Program-made: the position numbers and the translations under genes | Source of the DNA: Xenococcaceae cyanobacterium MO_167.B27 | GTDB lineage: Bacteria > Cyanobacteriota > Cyanobacteriia > Cyanobacteriales > Xenococcaceae | NCBI GenBank assembly: GCA_030065935.1 | Contig: JASJCP010000020.1 | Location: 1-52,829 of the forward strand | DNA length: 52,829 bases | Reading direction: 5' to 3' | Notes under the pieces: generated by a model | Seen by the model: the letters and a program-made list of their open reading frames with translations, nothing else | What the model was told of the DNA's origin: nothing | Databases searched by the model: none | In this document: positions 35,903-44,728 of the stretch, one piece after another | How the letters are laid out: every line of letters begins with the position of its first letter | Position numbering within the stretch: the stretch's first letter is position 1

Positions 35903-37066
35903 ATGAATCCTAAAAAAGCGATCGCATTGAATAAAAAAAAGCAACGACAAAAGTTAATTGAAATCGGTATAGTTTTAGGATTAGTTTTTATTTTTGCAGT
36001 TATTTTACCTATTCTTTTGCCAGGATTTAGATTACGTCTTTTGGGACGAATTCTATCTTTATCAATTGTGGCTTTAGGAATTGATTTAATTTGGGGTTAT
36101 ACAGGGTTACTAAGTTTGGGTCACGGTATCTTTTTTGCTTTGGGTGGTTATGGTTTAGCTATGCACCTTAAGTTACAGTTACCTGATGGACAATTACCAG
36201 AGTTTTTTACTCTTTATGGGGTGAGAGAATTACCTTGGTTTTGGTATCCTTTTTACTCTTTTCCTGTGACAATTATGGCTGTGATTGTTATTCCTGGTAT
36301 TGTTGCTGGACTTTTGGGTTATTTAGTATTTCGTAATCGCATTAAAGGGGTTTACTTTTCGATTATTACTCAAGCTGCACTGTTAGTATTTTTTAATTTT
36401 TTTAATGGTCAGCAAAAACTTATTAACGGAACTAATGGCTTAAAAACTGATACCGAAACTATCTTTGGAATGTTAGCTAGTTCTGATTTAGCGCAAAAAA
36501 CTTTTTATATCATAACGGTAATTGCTTTAGTGGTAGTTTATTACTTGTGTCGTTTGCTGACTAGTGGACGTTTTGGTCGTTTATTAGTTGCTATTAGAGA
36601 TGATGAAACTAGAGTGAGATTTTCTGGTTATGACCCGACAGGATACAAGGTTTTAGTATTTGCTATTTCTGGTGCGATCGCAGGTATTGCAGGAGCATTA
36701 TATACAGTTCAAACAGGAATCATTACTCCTAAGTTTATGGAAGTTCCCTTTTCTATTGAAATGGTTATTTGGGTTGCAGTAGGGGGAAGAGCTACATTAA
36801 TTGGGGCAATTATTGGGACACTTTTAGTAAGATTAGGTCAGACATTTTTAAGTGAGAGTTTCCCAGAAGTTTGGTTGTTTTTTCAGGGTGCATTATTCTT
36901 GATTGTTGTAACTGTATTACCTGATGGCATTGTGGGTTGGTGGCGTGATTTCGCTTGGAATAAACTGAGACATATTTTGGGATTACAGAAACGAATTATT
37001 ACTTATCCTAGCCTGGAGGAAAATCCTGAAGTTATACAAGAAAAGGCAGAGTTAGAAGAAAACTAA
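35903..37066 (+). CDS. urtC: Urea ABC transporter permease UrtC
   Basis: A 387-residue LivM-type permease with eight or nine helices. LSIVALGIDLIWGYTGLLSL (about 48-67) and GHGIFFALGGYGLAMHLKL are family segments. The coupling loop LVAIRDDETRVRFSGYDPTG lies near 228-247. A polar C-terminal tail follows the last helix. Its stop is two bases from urtD, so translation is coupled. The length agrees with cyanobacterial UrtC. Confidence 0.94.
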   Translation: MNPKKAIALNKKKQRQKLIEIGIVLGLVFIFAVILPILLPGFRLRLLGRILSLSIVALGIDLIWGYTGLLSLGHGIFFALGGYGLAMHLKLQLPDGQLPEFFTLYGVRELPWFWYPFYSFPVTIMAVIVIPGIVAGLLGYLVFRNRIKGVYFSIITQAALLVFFNFFNGQQKLINGTNGLKTDTETIFGMLASSDLAQKTFYIITVIALVVVYYLCRLLTSGRFGRLLVAIRDDETRVRFSGYDPTGYKVLVFAISGAIAGIAGALYTVQTGIITPKFMEVPFSIEMVIWVAVGGRATLIGAIIGTLLVRLGQTFLSESFPEVWLFFQGALFLIVVTVLPDGIVGWWRDFAWNKLRHILGLQKRIITYPSLEENPEVIQEKAELEEN

Positions 37067-37068
37067 TT

Positions 37069-37815
37069 ATGAACAAGGTTTTAGAAATAGAAAACTTGAC
37101 AGTAAATTTTGATGGCTTCAAAGCTCTCAATAATTTAAACTTTAGTATGGACTCTGGAGAGTTAAGGGTTATCATTGGTCCTAATGGTGCTGGTAAAACT
37201 ACTTTCTTGGATGTGATTACTGGGAAAGTGCAACCAACTCAAGGTCGAGTATTATTTAAAGGAAGAAATCTTAAGAAAATTCCTGAATATAAAATAGCTA
37301 GGATGGGAATTGGGAGAAAGTTTCAAACTCCAAGAGTGTATCTTAATTTAACAGTCAGAGAAAACTTAGACCTAGTTTGTAATCATAACAAAAATGTCTT
37401 TTCTACTTTATTTAATCGTCCCAAGTCAGGGGAAATTAGAACAGTAGCAGGATTATTAGAAACTATTGGACTAGAAGCTAAAGCAGAATCTCCAGCAGCA
37501 CTACTTTCTCATGGGGAAAAACAACGCTTAGAAATCGGGATGTTAGTAGCACAATCTCCTGATTTACTATTAGTAGATGAACCAGCAGCAGGTTTGACTG
37601 ATGAAGAAACAGAAAACGTCGGCGCATTAATACTTTCTCTCGCAGAAGCCCATTCTATAATTGCGATCGAACATGACATGGAATTTGTCAGACAAATTGC
37701 CAAAAATAAGGTAACAGTATTACATCAAGGATCAGTACTTTGTGAAGGAAAAATGGACGAGGTACAAAATGATCCTAGGGTTATTGAAGTTTATTTGGGT
37801 AAAGCACCAGAATAA
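37069..37815 (+). CDS. urtD: Urea ABC transporter ATP-binding protein UrtD
   Basis: A 248-residue ABC ATPase of the LivG type. The Walker A is GPNGAGKTT (about 38-46), then the FQTPRVYLNLTVRENLDL Q-loop region, signature LLSHGEKQRLEIGMLVA, Walker B LLLVDEPAAGLTDEE and the H-loop IAIEHDMEFV. The signature reads LSHGE instead of LSGGQ, usual for this subfamily. Begins two bases after urtC. Confidence 0.95.
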   Translation: MNKVLEIENLTVNFDGFKALNNLNFSMDSGELRVIIGPNGAGKTTFLDVITGKVQPTQGRVLFKGRNLKKIPEYKIARMGIGRKFQTPRVYLNLTVRENLDLVCNHNKNVFSTLFNRPKSGEIRTVAGLLETIGLEAKAESPAALLSHGEKQRLEIGMLVAQSPDLLLVDEPAAGLTDEETENVGALILSLAEAHSIIAIEHDMEFVRQIAKNKVTVLHQGSVLCEGKMDEVQNDPRVIEVYLGKAPE

Positions 37816-37929
37816 GGGACTCAGAAGTAATCAGTTATCAGTAATCAGTTATCATCAACCACCTCATCTCCCAGTCTCCCCAATACTACTAACCACTAAC
37901 CACTAACCACTAACTACTAACCATCAACT

Positions 37930-38661
37930 GTGAACAATCAACCAATAGCAACAGATTTAATGTTACGAGTTTCTAACCTGAATGTTTATTACGGAGAAAG
38001 TCATATTTTACGGGATGTAGATTTGAATATTCCTTGTGGTCAAATGGTGTGTTTAATTGGGCGCAATGGTGTTGGGAAAACGACTTTACTCAAAACTATT
38101 ATGGGATTGTTAAAACCTCGCACTGGAGAAATATTTTTAACAGATAAACCTATTACTAAATTAACTCCAGATCGCCGAGCTAGAATGGGGATTGGTTATG
38201 TACCCCAAGGTAGAGATATTATCCCTCGTGTCTCAGTAAAAGATAATTTATTGTTAGGTTTAGAAGCTCGTCCCCAAGGAAGAAAAGGTAATGAGTCAAT
38301 ACCTGAAGAGATTTTTGATTTATTTCCTGTGTTAAAAACTATGTTATCCCGTATGGGAGGGGATTTAAGCGGAGGACAACAACAGCAACTTGCCATCGCT
38401 CGTGCTTTAATGGGTAAACCTCGTTTATTAGTTTTAGATGAACCAACAGAGGGTATTCAACCATCTATTATTTTAGAAATAGAAGCAGCAGTTAAAAGGA
38501 TTATTCAAGCTACAGGAATTTCTGTATTATTAGTAGAGCAGCATTTACATTTTGTCCGTCAAGCAGATAGATATTATGCGATGCAAAAAGGGGGAATTGT
38601 GGCTTCTGGTAATACTGAAGATTTGAGTCAAGAGGTAATTCAAAAATTTCTAGCTGTTTAA
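37930..38661 (+). CDS. urtE: Urea ABC transporter ATP-binding protein UrtE
   Basis: A 243-residue LivF-type ABC ATPase with Walker A GRNGVGKTT (about 43-51), Q-loop YVPQGRDIIP, signature LSGGQQQQLAIARAL, Walker B LLVLDEPTEGIQPS and H-loop LLVEQHLHFVRQ. It starts with GTG. The 114-base gap from urtD is filled with TAACCAC-type tandem repeats (37890-37920). It completes the five-gene urea importer. Confidence 0.95.
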   Translation: MNNQPIATDLMLRVSNLNVYYGESHILRDVDLNIPCGQMVCLIGRNGVGKTTLLKTIMGLLKPRTGEIFLTDKPITKLTPDRRARMGIGYVPQGRDIIPRVSVKDNLLLGLEARPQGRKGNESIPEEIFDLFPVLKTMLSRMGGDLSGGQQQQLAIARALMGKPRLLVLDEPTEGIQPSIILEIEAAVKRIIQATGISVLLVEQHLHFVRQADRYYAMQKGGIVASGNTEDLSQEVIQKFLAV

Positions 38662-39066
38662 GATATTAATATCTGATAAATTTTCTTGACTAATTATCGT
38701 ATTTGTGATTTCTCTTTAAGCTTTCTATAAATGGGAGGTCAGAGGTCTTCCCGCACCGAAGGAGACTTCACAACAAAGCCGATACGGACATCTTACGGTG
38801 AGCCGTGCTCCCGCTCACCCGTGTCCTCCTCTTTTGGGTTTAATACCTAAATATATTAAGTCTCCTCCCGGGGGGTCAGGTTTTTTTCAAATTTGAATAG
38901 ATTTATTTCTTAATTATAAAATTGTGATTATCAATTTAAAACCTGTGAAAAATTAATTTAATATTAGCCAACCTCCTACCTAGACTTCACGCCCCTGACC
39001 CAAAATCTGTAGCAAATAAAAAGGAAATTAGTATTACTTTGTAGAAGTATTTTAGGAGACTGTAAA
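38662..39066. other. Post-urtE spacer with MITE-like element
   Basis: 405 bases. The long copy of the inverted-repeat element occupies 38753-38875. The remainder is A/T-rich. A strong AGGAG just before 39067 belongs to the next short ORF. Confidence 0.6.
38753..38875. repeat. MITE-like element, long form
   Basis: Same ends as 25771-25845 (GCACCGAAGGAGACTTCA ... ATATATTAAGTCTCCTCCCG), plus about 48 extra bases holding the hairpin GTGAGC...GCTCAC (about 38799-38818). GGAGACTT/AAGTCTCC form the terminal inverted repeats. Confidence 0.8.
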
Positions 39067-39213
39067 ATGGGAGAATATTTTGCTTATGTCAATCATGACA
39101 AAAAACTGTGTTTTGATGTTGGTTTAGATTGTCAAAATAGTAAATTTAGTGGCATTGGTCGAGTTCTGGGAGCGAGAGCTTTTGAATTAATTATAATGTT
39201 TCTCAGCCAATAG
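39067..39213 (+). pseudogene. Truncated MGxYY-type small protein
   Basis: A 48-residue frame, MGEYFAYVNHDKKLCFDVGL..., with a strong ribosome-binding site (AGGAG eight bases before ATG). The N-terminus resembles cyanobacterial small proteins starting MGQYY-x-VN-x-DKK, which are normally longer. The frame ends where it meets the convergent nucleotidyltransferase relic, so it is probably 3'-truncated. Function unknown. Confidence 0.5.
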
Positions 39214-39975
39214 GCGATCGGCTAATACATAAATAGTTTTTTCCATCTCATCTAAAAATTTTATAGCTTCATTAATATTATTGGTTGGATTGTGATACTG
39301 TTGTAAAGCAGAATAAATATAAGAATCATACTCAGGATAGGTTTGAGCAAATTTTCTAGCCATTGCTTCCATATTTCGTCTATAGAAATTTTCCTTAGTC
39401 ATGATTATTCCCAGGCTTAACCTAAGTATTTTTTTAGAAATCCATTTTATACACTCTGAAGTATTATTTTCGTTTAACTTATCCTCATCATCTGGTTCGA
39501 GAATATCTTTCCTAATTGCTTCTAAATTATTTCGATAATTCTTATTGAGTTGCTTGGCTAATTCTATTCCTGCTGGTTTAGATGAGAAATCTTTGGTTAT
39601 TTCTTTTCCATAAATTAGAACCCCATCGGTTTTAAAAATAAATTGTACATTTTCATTATTTTTATCGTAAATGTCGTTCAAACTCCAGATTCCTAAATCA
39701 ATGCGATACAGCTTTTTGTAGTTTACTTGCTGTTTTTTTGCTATTGCTGAAGCCCATTCTATGTCTTTTTTTGTAACTTCTCTATTTATTATGACTTCAG
39801 TATCTAAATCCGATACCTTGGGAATATCCTAACCTCTTCCTACGCTACCAAGTAAATAGTAAGCTACAAAATCATTTTTAAAATACGCTTTGGCTAACTC
39901 TAACAACTGATGTATTAGTTTTTGATATTCTGGTTTAATTTTGTTATATGACGAAATATTTTCGATGGACTGCAT
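39187..39975 (-). pseudogene. Nucleotidyltransferase broken by an in-frame TAG
   Basis: Read through, the frame gives a 262-residue protein: MQSIENISSYNKIKPEYQKL..., then LLGSVGRG, a stop, DIPKVSDLDTEVIINREV, and a helical C-terminal domain to LLAEKHYN. GSVGRG plus SDLD is the minimal-nucleotidyltransferase metal site. The TAG (39829-39831) lies where relatives have a Glu or similar, so a single change of GAG to TAG explains it. No frameshift elsewhere. An internal ATG at 39681 could produce only the C-terminal domain. Likely a recent pseudogene. Confidence 0.8.
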
Positions 39976-40157
39976 AGGTTTTGCTGCTTTTTGTAACCTG
40001 AGATCGACGATACCATTTAAAGGTTAATTCTCTGTTTAATCACCCGCTTCTTGTATAAGTTATTGCTTTTGATGAAGCCAATTTAAACAAGGACACTGGT
40101 GCTTCTGGGTAAGAAGCATATTTCTTGATGTCCGTACAGATCAAGTTGATTGTTGAT

Positions 40158-41138
40158 CTATTTTTGCAAGAGCTTTAATAGAGAAAAGTCAACAAGATTG
40201 GTAGTTAATAAACTAAGTAAATAGCGAGATTCATTTGCATCTTTCCAACCTTCTGGAAAATGACTAAGTAGCCACAAAACTTGATCCATCCAAGCGCACA
40301 AAAGCAGATCATTCCAAGTTTGTTGCTCTTCTAATGTTGGTTGAATGTATTGAGTATATCCTTCTAAAAAGCCGATCCATTCTGTGGGGGTAAACATCCT
40401 TTTAGGAGCAGAAGGAATATCGCAATGAAATAGTAACAGAGCAGTAGCAAGATCGTACATTCGAGGAATACGTCCCCCATGATCTGGATCGACCAAAATC
40501 GGAGAAGTATCATTCTTATAAATTAAATTAGCTGCTTTATAGTCCCAACTACAGTTAGTCAAGGGTAAACTAATTTTGAGTAGCTTGGGGAGTGCTTCTT
40601 CTAAATATCGTTGAGAATAAGAAGTTAAAATATTTTGAGCATTGTTTAGATTTTCTGGAGCAGATTTCTCAATTTCTTGGAGTATTATTTGTATATCTTC
40701 TTCCATCTCTTTTGCTTCTATTGCTACTACAGTTTTACTAACTTTGAGATTAAAATCTGTATTCATTCCCTGGCTATGAATTTCACCCAGTAGTTTGCCA
40801 GCAAAACGAATTTGGGTAGTATTTCCTCTGTAGGGAATTCCTGTAATAAAAGGATAAATAATCCAGTTTTCTTCTGTATCATTTTTCCCACTAGGAAAGC
40901 TTCTGGGGTTTTTACCAAAATTTCGTGTAGGAGCAACACTCCCAATTCCTTGAAATACAAGATAACTTGTCCAAGCTGCGATCGCATCTCCATCACTACG
41001 CACCCTAGTAGGTTTCAGCACCCAGTCTCTATCCCCATAACTAAAGCGATATACAGGAGCATAAGCATAAAGACTTTCTAAACTTGGCTCTCCCTCAATA
41101 GTAATACCAAAGCCACGCCAAATATCAGAGTATTTCAT
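40158..41138 (-). CDS. APH/SrkA-like phosphotransferase family protein
   Basis: A 326-residue protein kinase-like fold. RFSYGDRDWVLKPTRVRSDG carries the candidate ATP-binding lysine (about 43). NWIIYPFITGIPY is the hinge. NCSWDYKAANLIYKNDTSPI (about 199-218) is the catalytic loop with D203 and N208. ILVDPDHGGRIPRMYDLATA replaces the DFG-like metal site. These match aminoglycoside-phosphotransferase/CotH-like small-molecule kinases. The substrate is unknown. The loop reads WDYKAAN instead of HxDxxxxN, so activity is likely but unproven. Confidence 0.7.
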   Translation of the reverse strand: MKYSDIWRGFGITIEGEPSLESLYAYAPVYRFSYGDRDWVLKPTRVRSDGDAIAAWTSYLVFQGIGSVAPTRNFGKNPRSFPSGKNDTEENWIIYPFITGIPYRGNTTQIRFAGKLLGEIHSQGMNTDFNLKVSKTVVAIEAKEMEEDIQIILQEIEKSAPENLNNAQNILTSYSQRYLEEALPKLLKISLPLTNCSWDYKAANLIYKNDTSPILVDPDHGGRIPRMYDLATALLLFHCDIPSAPKRMFTPTEWIGFLEGYTQYIQPTLEEQQTWNDLLLCAWMDQVLWLLSHFPEGWKDANESRYLLSLLTTNLVDFSLLKLLQK

Positions 41139-41435
41139 TTCTTTAAGTTAAAAGAGCGATCGCACTCCCCTAAAATATTAACAATTATCTAGATTTTATT
41201 AGTTATATTTGAAAGTAAATCTTACTCTATGTCTGTCGTTAAGCAGTCTTATGCAAAAGACAGATAAATATCTCACCACCTACAAGATTTCAATTCAACA
41301 AAAATAGGGTAAAAGAGAATAGAAAAAATGATGCGCGCTCTATCCAAGTAGATCGAGAAAACTCTTAATACCTAGTAAAACTATTACTGTATATAGATTT
41401 GAGGCAGTTTTTAACTTAAAAATGTCTAAGTCCGG

Positions 41436-42047
41436 CTAGTTAAATTGGAAATTAACTCCGTAGTGATAGGGAGGAAGTTGAATAATTTGGACTGGTAATA
41501 GTTGATCTTTGCTGGCTGAGAGTACGGTAGAGATCAGTTTATTTGGATGAATACGCACTTCAGTTTTGGGACCACGAGGCATATCCAACCAAATTGTTTC
41601 TTCGCGAGGAATTGGCGACCAGTTTATTACAGAGAAAAAGCCGTTTGGTTTAAGTAAAGCAGTGATATCTTGTACTAGTTTAATAGGATCCGCAAGACCG
41701 TGAAAAGTGCTGTGCATCATCACAAAATCAAACTTGTTAAGAGATAAGCTCTTTAGAGCCAGGATATCTTCATTAAGCCAAGAGCAGTTAGTCAATGCTG
41801 AAGAATTTTGATGTGCTTCCTCTAAAATAGGGCGATCTATCTCTATACCAACTACAGGTGCAGGACTAACTAAACGTGCCGCAGGAATAGTAAAGTGACC
41901 GTAGCCACAACCCAAATCTAGCACTGAGAATCCTGGTTTTAATCCTAAAGTTACTAGTATTTGTCTGGGATCTGACCATAAAGTTTCCCACCAATAGCGA
42001 TCTGGCATCGAAGTAAAAGGAAGTGGTTGAGACTTTAGCAGGTTCAT
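41436..42047 (-). CDS. Class I SAM-dependent methyltransferase
   Basis: A 203-residue methyltransferase. Motif I LDLGCGYGHFTIPAA is near 44-58, then VVGIEIDRPIL, FDFVMMHSTFHGLADPI (post-II) and ALLKPNGFFSVINWSPIP. It ends PPYHYGVNFQFN. The compact form resembles the UbiE-like methyltransferase-11/25 group. The substrate is unknown. It stands alone next to the group II intron fragment, with a ribosome-binding GAGGAAAATTA before the ATG. Confidence 0.82.
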   Translation of the reverse strand: MNLLKSQPLPFTSMPDRYWWETLWSDPRQILVTLGLKPGFSVLDLGCGYGHFTIPAARLVSPAPVVGIEIDRPILEEAHQNSSALTNCSWLNEDILALKSLSLNKFDFVMMHSTFHGLADPIKLVQDITALLKPNGFFSVINWSPIPREETIWLDMPRGPKTEVRIHPNKLISTVLSASKDQLLPVQIIQLPPYHYGVNFQFN

Positions 42048-42194
42048 TATTAATTTTCCTCTTGAATTTTGTTGTCTAAGTGGTATTTAGAAGAACTTAT
42101 GTTTTTAAAATACCCAAATTTTGTAAAGAAAGTGTAAAGCTGTGAAAAAAATGTAAAGACATTAACTTAAAGAACCAAGTGAGAATTCTGGTAT

Positions 42195-42825
42195 GGTTTA
42201 GCTTGCGAGTGAAAGCCCCGCGTTCTCTGCGTAGCACGAACGTCGGGATGTAAACGAGCGCGATAACTTTTTGATCGCGCGCTTTACAGATTTTATATAA
42301 AATCTTTATGTAGCAAGGCTTTCAGGTGTTGTAAAATATTTCCAAGCGGGGAAAGGCGGATGTAGCTGCGGTAAAGCGAACCAACCCGTGGAAAAACCAA
42401 TTTACCGCTAACTCGATAGAGTTAATCAATGCTCGGATGGCGAGTAACGTACCCATTCAGCGATAAAAACAAGAGCGTTGTAACCAAAAAGATATACTCC
42501 TGTGGGACGCGGGAGTCTGCCTGGGTAGTAGCTAGACTACTACGAGAGTACAGGGCATCCTTTGCGATAGCCAAACCTCTGGACGCGGTGTAAGACCAAG
42601 AAACAATCTTGTATTGTTTGGAGGCAACGGCGGGAAACAGGAAGCCAGCATCATACTGGAAGAGTTGATGCCTGGTAGTTCACCCTATAGGATGAAAGCG
42701 AGGGCTGATGGGGCGAAAAAAAGCCAGTACGCTCTATAGATAGACAACATCTAATTGATAAGAATGAAGCTGAATCCTAGTTTGACCGTCCGCAGTCGTC
42801 ATGAATGAAGCAAATGAGTATCTTT
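42195..42825 (+). mobile_element. Group II intron 5' fragment (truncated)
   Basis: About 630 bases of dense RNA-like structure without a coding frame. GAAAGCC (42211) pairs with GGCTTTC (42317), CCCCGC with GCGGGG (42347), AGCGCGAT with ATCGCGCGCT (42257-42283), GCGGTAAA with TTTACCGC (42368-42408), and CCAGCATCA with TTGATGCCTGG (42645-42674). The CCTATAGGATGAAAGCGA region resembles the domain II-III junction of group II introns. It ends with ATGAATGAAGCAAATGAGTA (42800-42819), matching the MN-x-AN start of intron-encoded reverse transcriptases, after which homology stops. Domains V and VI and the reverse transcriptase are absent. Confidence 0.55.
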
Positions 42826-42960
42826 GTACCTTGACTATTTATATAGTATTTATCAAATATTTATTTTTTCTTAACAAAAGTTAATAGACAACTCCCTACA
42901 CTGTAGTAGGAAAAGTTCCACACACCTATAGTTGTTGTTAAACAGTATTACGCCCTAGGA

Positions 42961-43179
42961 TTAGAATATGATAAAGTCAGTGCCAACTAAGTTAAGGCAA
43001 CTTTCCAAATTGTCAATTTTTAGTTGTCCAGAAGAACTAATAAGAATATCGTTACTAAAATTACCAGAGAGAATACTATCTTTAGAACTCCTAAGAAATC
43101 TCTTCTCTTTCTCCTTACTATTAACTTTTCTATATTTCCAGCACTTCAAAAGCTCTAAACATTCACCAATTAACGACAT
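42961..43179 (-). CDS. Small hypothetical protein
   Basis: A 72-residue frame, MSLIGECLELLKCWKYRKVN..., with a fair ribosome-binding site (GAGAGGG nine bases before ATG). It is basic and serine-rich, with no membrane segment and no recognised family. The opposite strand also has an open frame (42968-43198), but that lacks a ribosome-binding site. Coding status is uncertain. Confidence 0.35.
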   Translation of the reverse strand: MSLIGECLELLKCWKYRKVNSKEKEKRFLRSSKDSILSGNFSNDILISSSGQLKIDNLESCLNLVGTDFIIF

Positions 43180-43198
43180 TATTATTTTCCCTCTCTAA

Positions 43199-43831
43199 CT
43201 TAATTCTTAGTATCTCTGTTAGCTCAAAGAAAAAAAAGGGGATTTATTCAGGTAAAAATTCAGGATTTATCAAACCCGTTGAGCATTTAATACCAATTCT
43301 AAAAACTAATGCTACACATCACTCCCAAAGTTGTTTGCATTGACTTTTAGACCAATCATAGTTTCGCTGATAAACAGGAATTACAAACTGAGTTTTATTT
43401 GCTGATAAAAAGTCTTCTACTTTTGTTTCGTTAAAAGCGATCGCTTTACTGCCCAAGATACACTTTAGATTATGGTTGCTAATTACAAGATAGAGTGAAA
43501 AAATGACTACATATCAATAAATACGTCGTCAAATCGAAAGCGGAAATAATCGCAATGACGGAATTAGAAGTACAAACAGTTAGGTTAGCTGGAACTTTAG
43601 GCATTTATTTATTTCTACGCTATAGGCGGAAAGAGTATAGTAGACAATGATTTCTGTATATCGAGGTTAATTCTTTAAACAACTTTATAATTTAGTTTGA
43701 TAGATTAAGCGATTATGCGATCGCTCAAGAGCTTTGAATTTTTAAATATTAAATATAATTAGGTTTATTTGTACTATTATTTTATTAAATAAGAGCAAAC
43801 TAATATAATTTAAAGCTTATGTCAAATTAAT
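43199..43831. other. A/T-rich spacer, possible micro-ORF
   Basis: About 630 bases. One 31-residue frame, 43555-43650 (+), encodes MTELEVQTVRLAGTLGIYLF then basic residues, a possible single-helix membrane peptide, but without a clear ribosome-binding site. Otherwise only HIP1 sites (43438, 43720) were noticed. Confidence 0.35.
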
Positions 43832-44380
43832 TCATCTTCTGAAGAAATCGATCCATTGAATGGATAGAGTTTCAGGATTTTCCTCAAGCAGTACATCAGG
43901 AAGTGTCACTTCAAAATACCCCTCTTCAAGGGGAATTACAGGATGTCCTTTTTCCTTTCTGTTAACAATTCTAAGGGGTATCCAAAACGGAGCGACTTCT
44001 TCAAGGGAATCATCCTCACTTCCATCGACGGTAAAGATTTCCCACAGTTGTCTATAGGGTGGTTGGCTAACCACAGATGTGGTGATAGTGAATTCCCCAT
44101 TGTTAATGCTGAATGACTCAAGCCCATGTAGGTGAAGTCTCATGATGATTGGTTTCTGCCACTTTCCATCGACGGCTTCTAGCTCCGCTCGCCCAATTCC
44201 GCTCTTACTGTACAAATCTATTACTGTGCGGGTTTCTTCTGTTGACACTACGATCTCATCACCGCTCTTGTCCGCACCCGTGAGACGAATGGACAAGGGT
44301 ACTTGAGAATTAATGGGATTGGAAATGCAACCCCAGACGAGCATCAGAGAAAGCGATATCAAAATTTCCCGTTTCAACAT
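43832..44380 (-). CDS. Putative lipoprotein
   Basis: A 182-residue protein with a lipoprotein signal (ISLSLMLVWGC, modified Cys at 18) followed by a beta-rich domain: VPLSIRLTGADKSGDEIVVS, IIMRLHLHGLESFSINNGEF and a C-terminal EGYFEVTLPDVLLEENPETL. The predicted site is periplasmic, attached to a membrane. No enzyme motif and no recognised domain. The codon use appears slightly more GC-rich than its neighbours, so horizontal origin is possible but not shown. Confidence 0.7.
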   Translation of the reverse strand: MLKREILISLSLMLVWGCISNPINSQVPLSIRLTGADKSGDEIVVSTEETRTVIDLYSKSGIGRAELEAVDGKWQKPIIMRLHLHGLESFSINNGEFTITTSVVSQPPYRQLWEIFTVDGSEDDSLEEVAPFWIPLRIVNRKEKGHPVIPLEEGYFEVTLPDVLLEENPETLSIQWIDFFRR

Positions 44381-44728
44381 ATCAAGAATTTTTCTGGCTC
44401 AGGGATTTTTAGTTATACCGTTTATCAAAAGTAACAAGAGACTAAGGTAGGTTGGGTTAAACAAGTGGGTGCAAAACTCAACACAACTTGTATGCGTTGG
44501 GTTGAGGAACGAAACCCAACCTACTATTACTGTTTCCCAAGGATGAAGGATGAAAGACTCAGAAGTAATAAGTAATAAGTAATAAGTAGGGAGTAGTTAG
44601 TAGTTAGTAGTTAGTAGGTTTTTAGCAATTAGCAATTAGCAATTAGCACCCCCCAGTCATCCCCTTACCCCTAGTCTCCCCAGTCTCCCTAGTCTCCCCC
44701 ATTCCCCATTCCCTACCTCAAAACTAGA
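44381..44728. repeat. Spacer with GTAGGTTGGGTT inverted-repeat element
   Basis: 348 bases. GTAGGTTGGGTT (44447-44458) and AACCCAACCTAC (44513-44524) form 12-bp terminal inverted repeats of a 78-base element, very common in cyanobacterial spacers. It is followed by GTAATAA, AGTAGTT and AGCAATT tandem tracts and CCCCAGTCTCC low complexity up to argJ. Confidence 0.85.

Noticed and set aside
42195-42825. IscB/IsrB-type orphan omega RNA (HEARO) as an explanation
   Set aside because: ATGA at 42800 would fit, but the region is over 600 bases, longer than expected for an omega RNA, and the terminal codons resemble a group II intron reverse transcriptase start.
42968-43198. 76-residue plus-strand frame
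   Set aside because: Fully overlaps a minus-strand frame that has a better ribosome-binding site; leucine-rich composition is explained by the antisense sequence.
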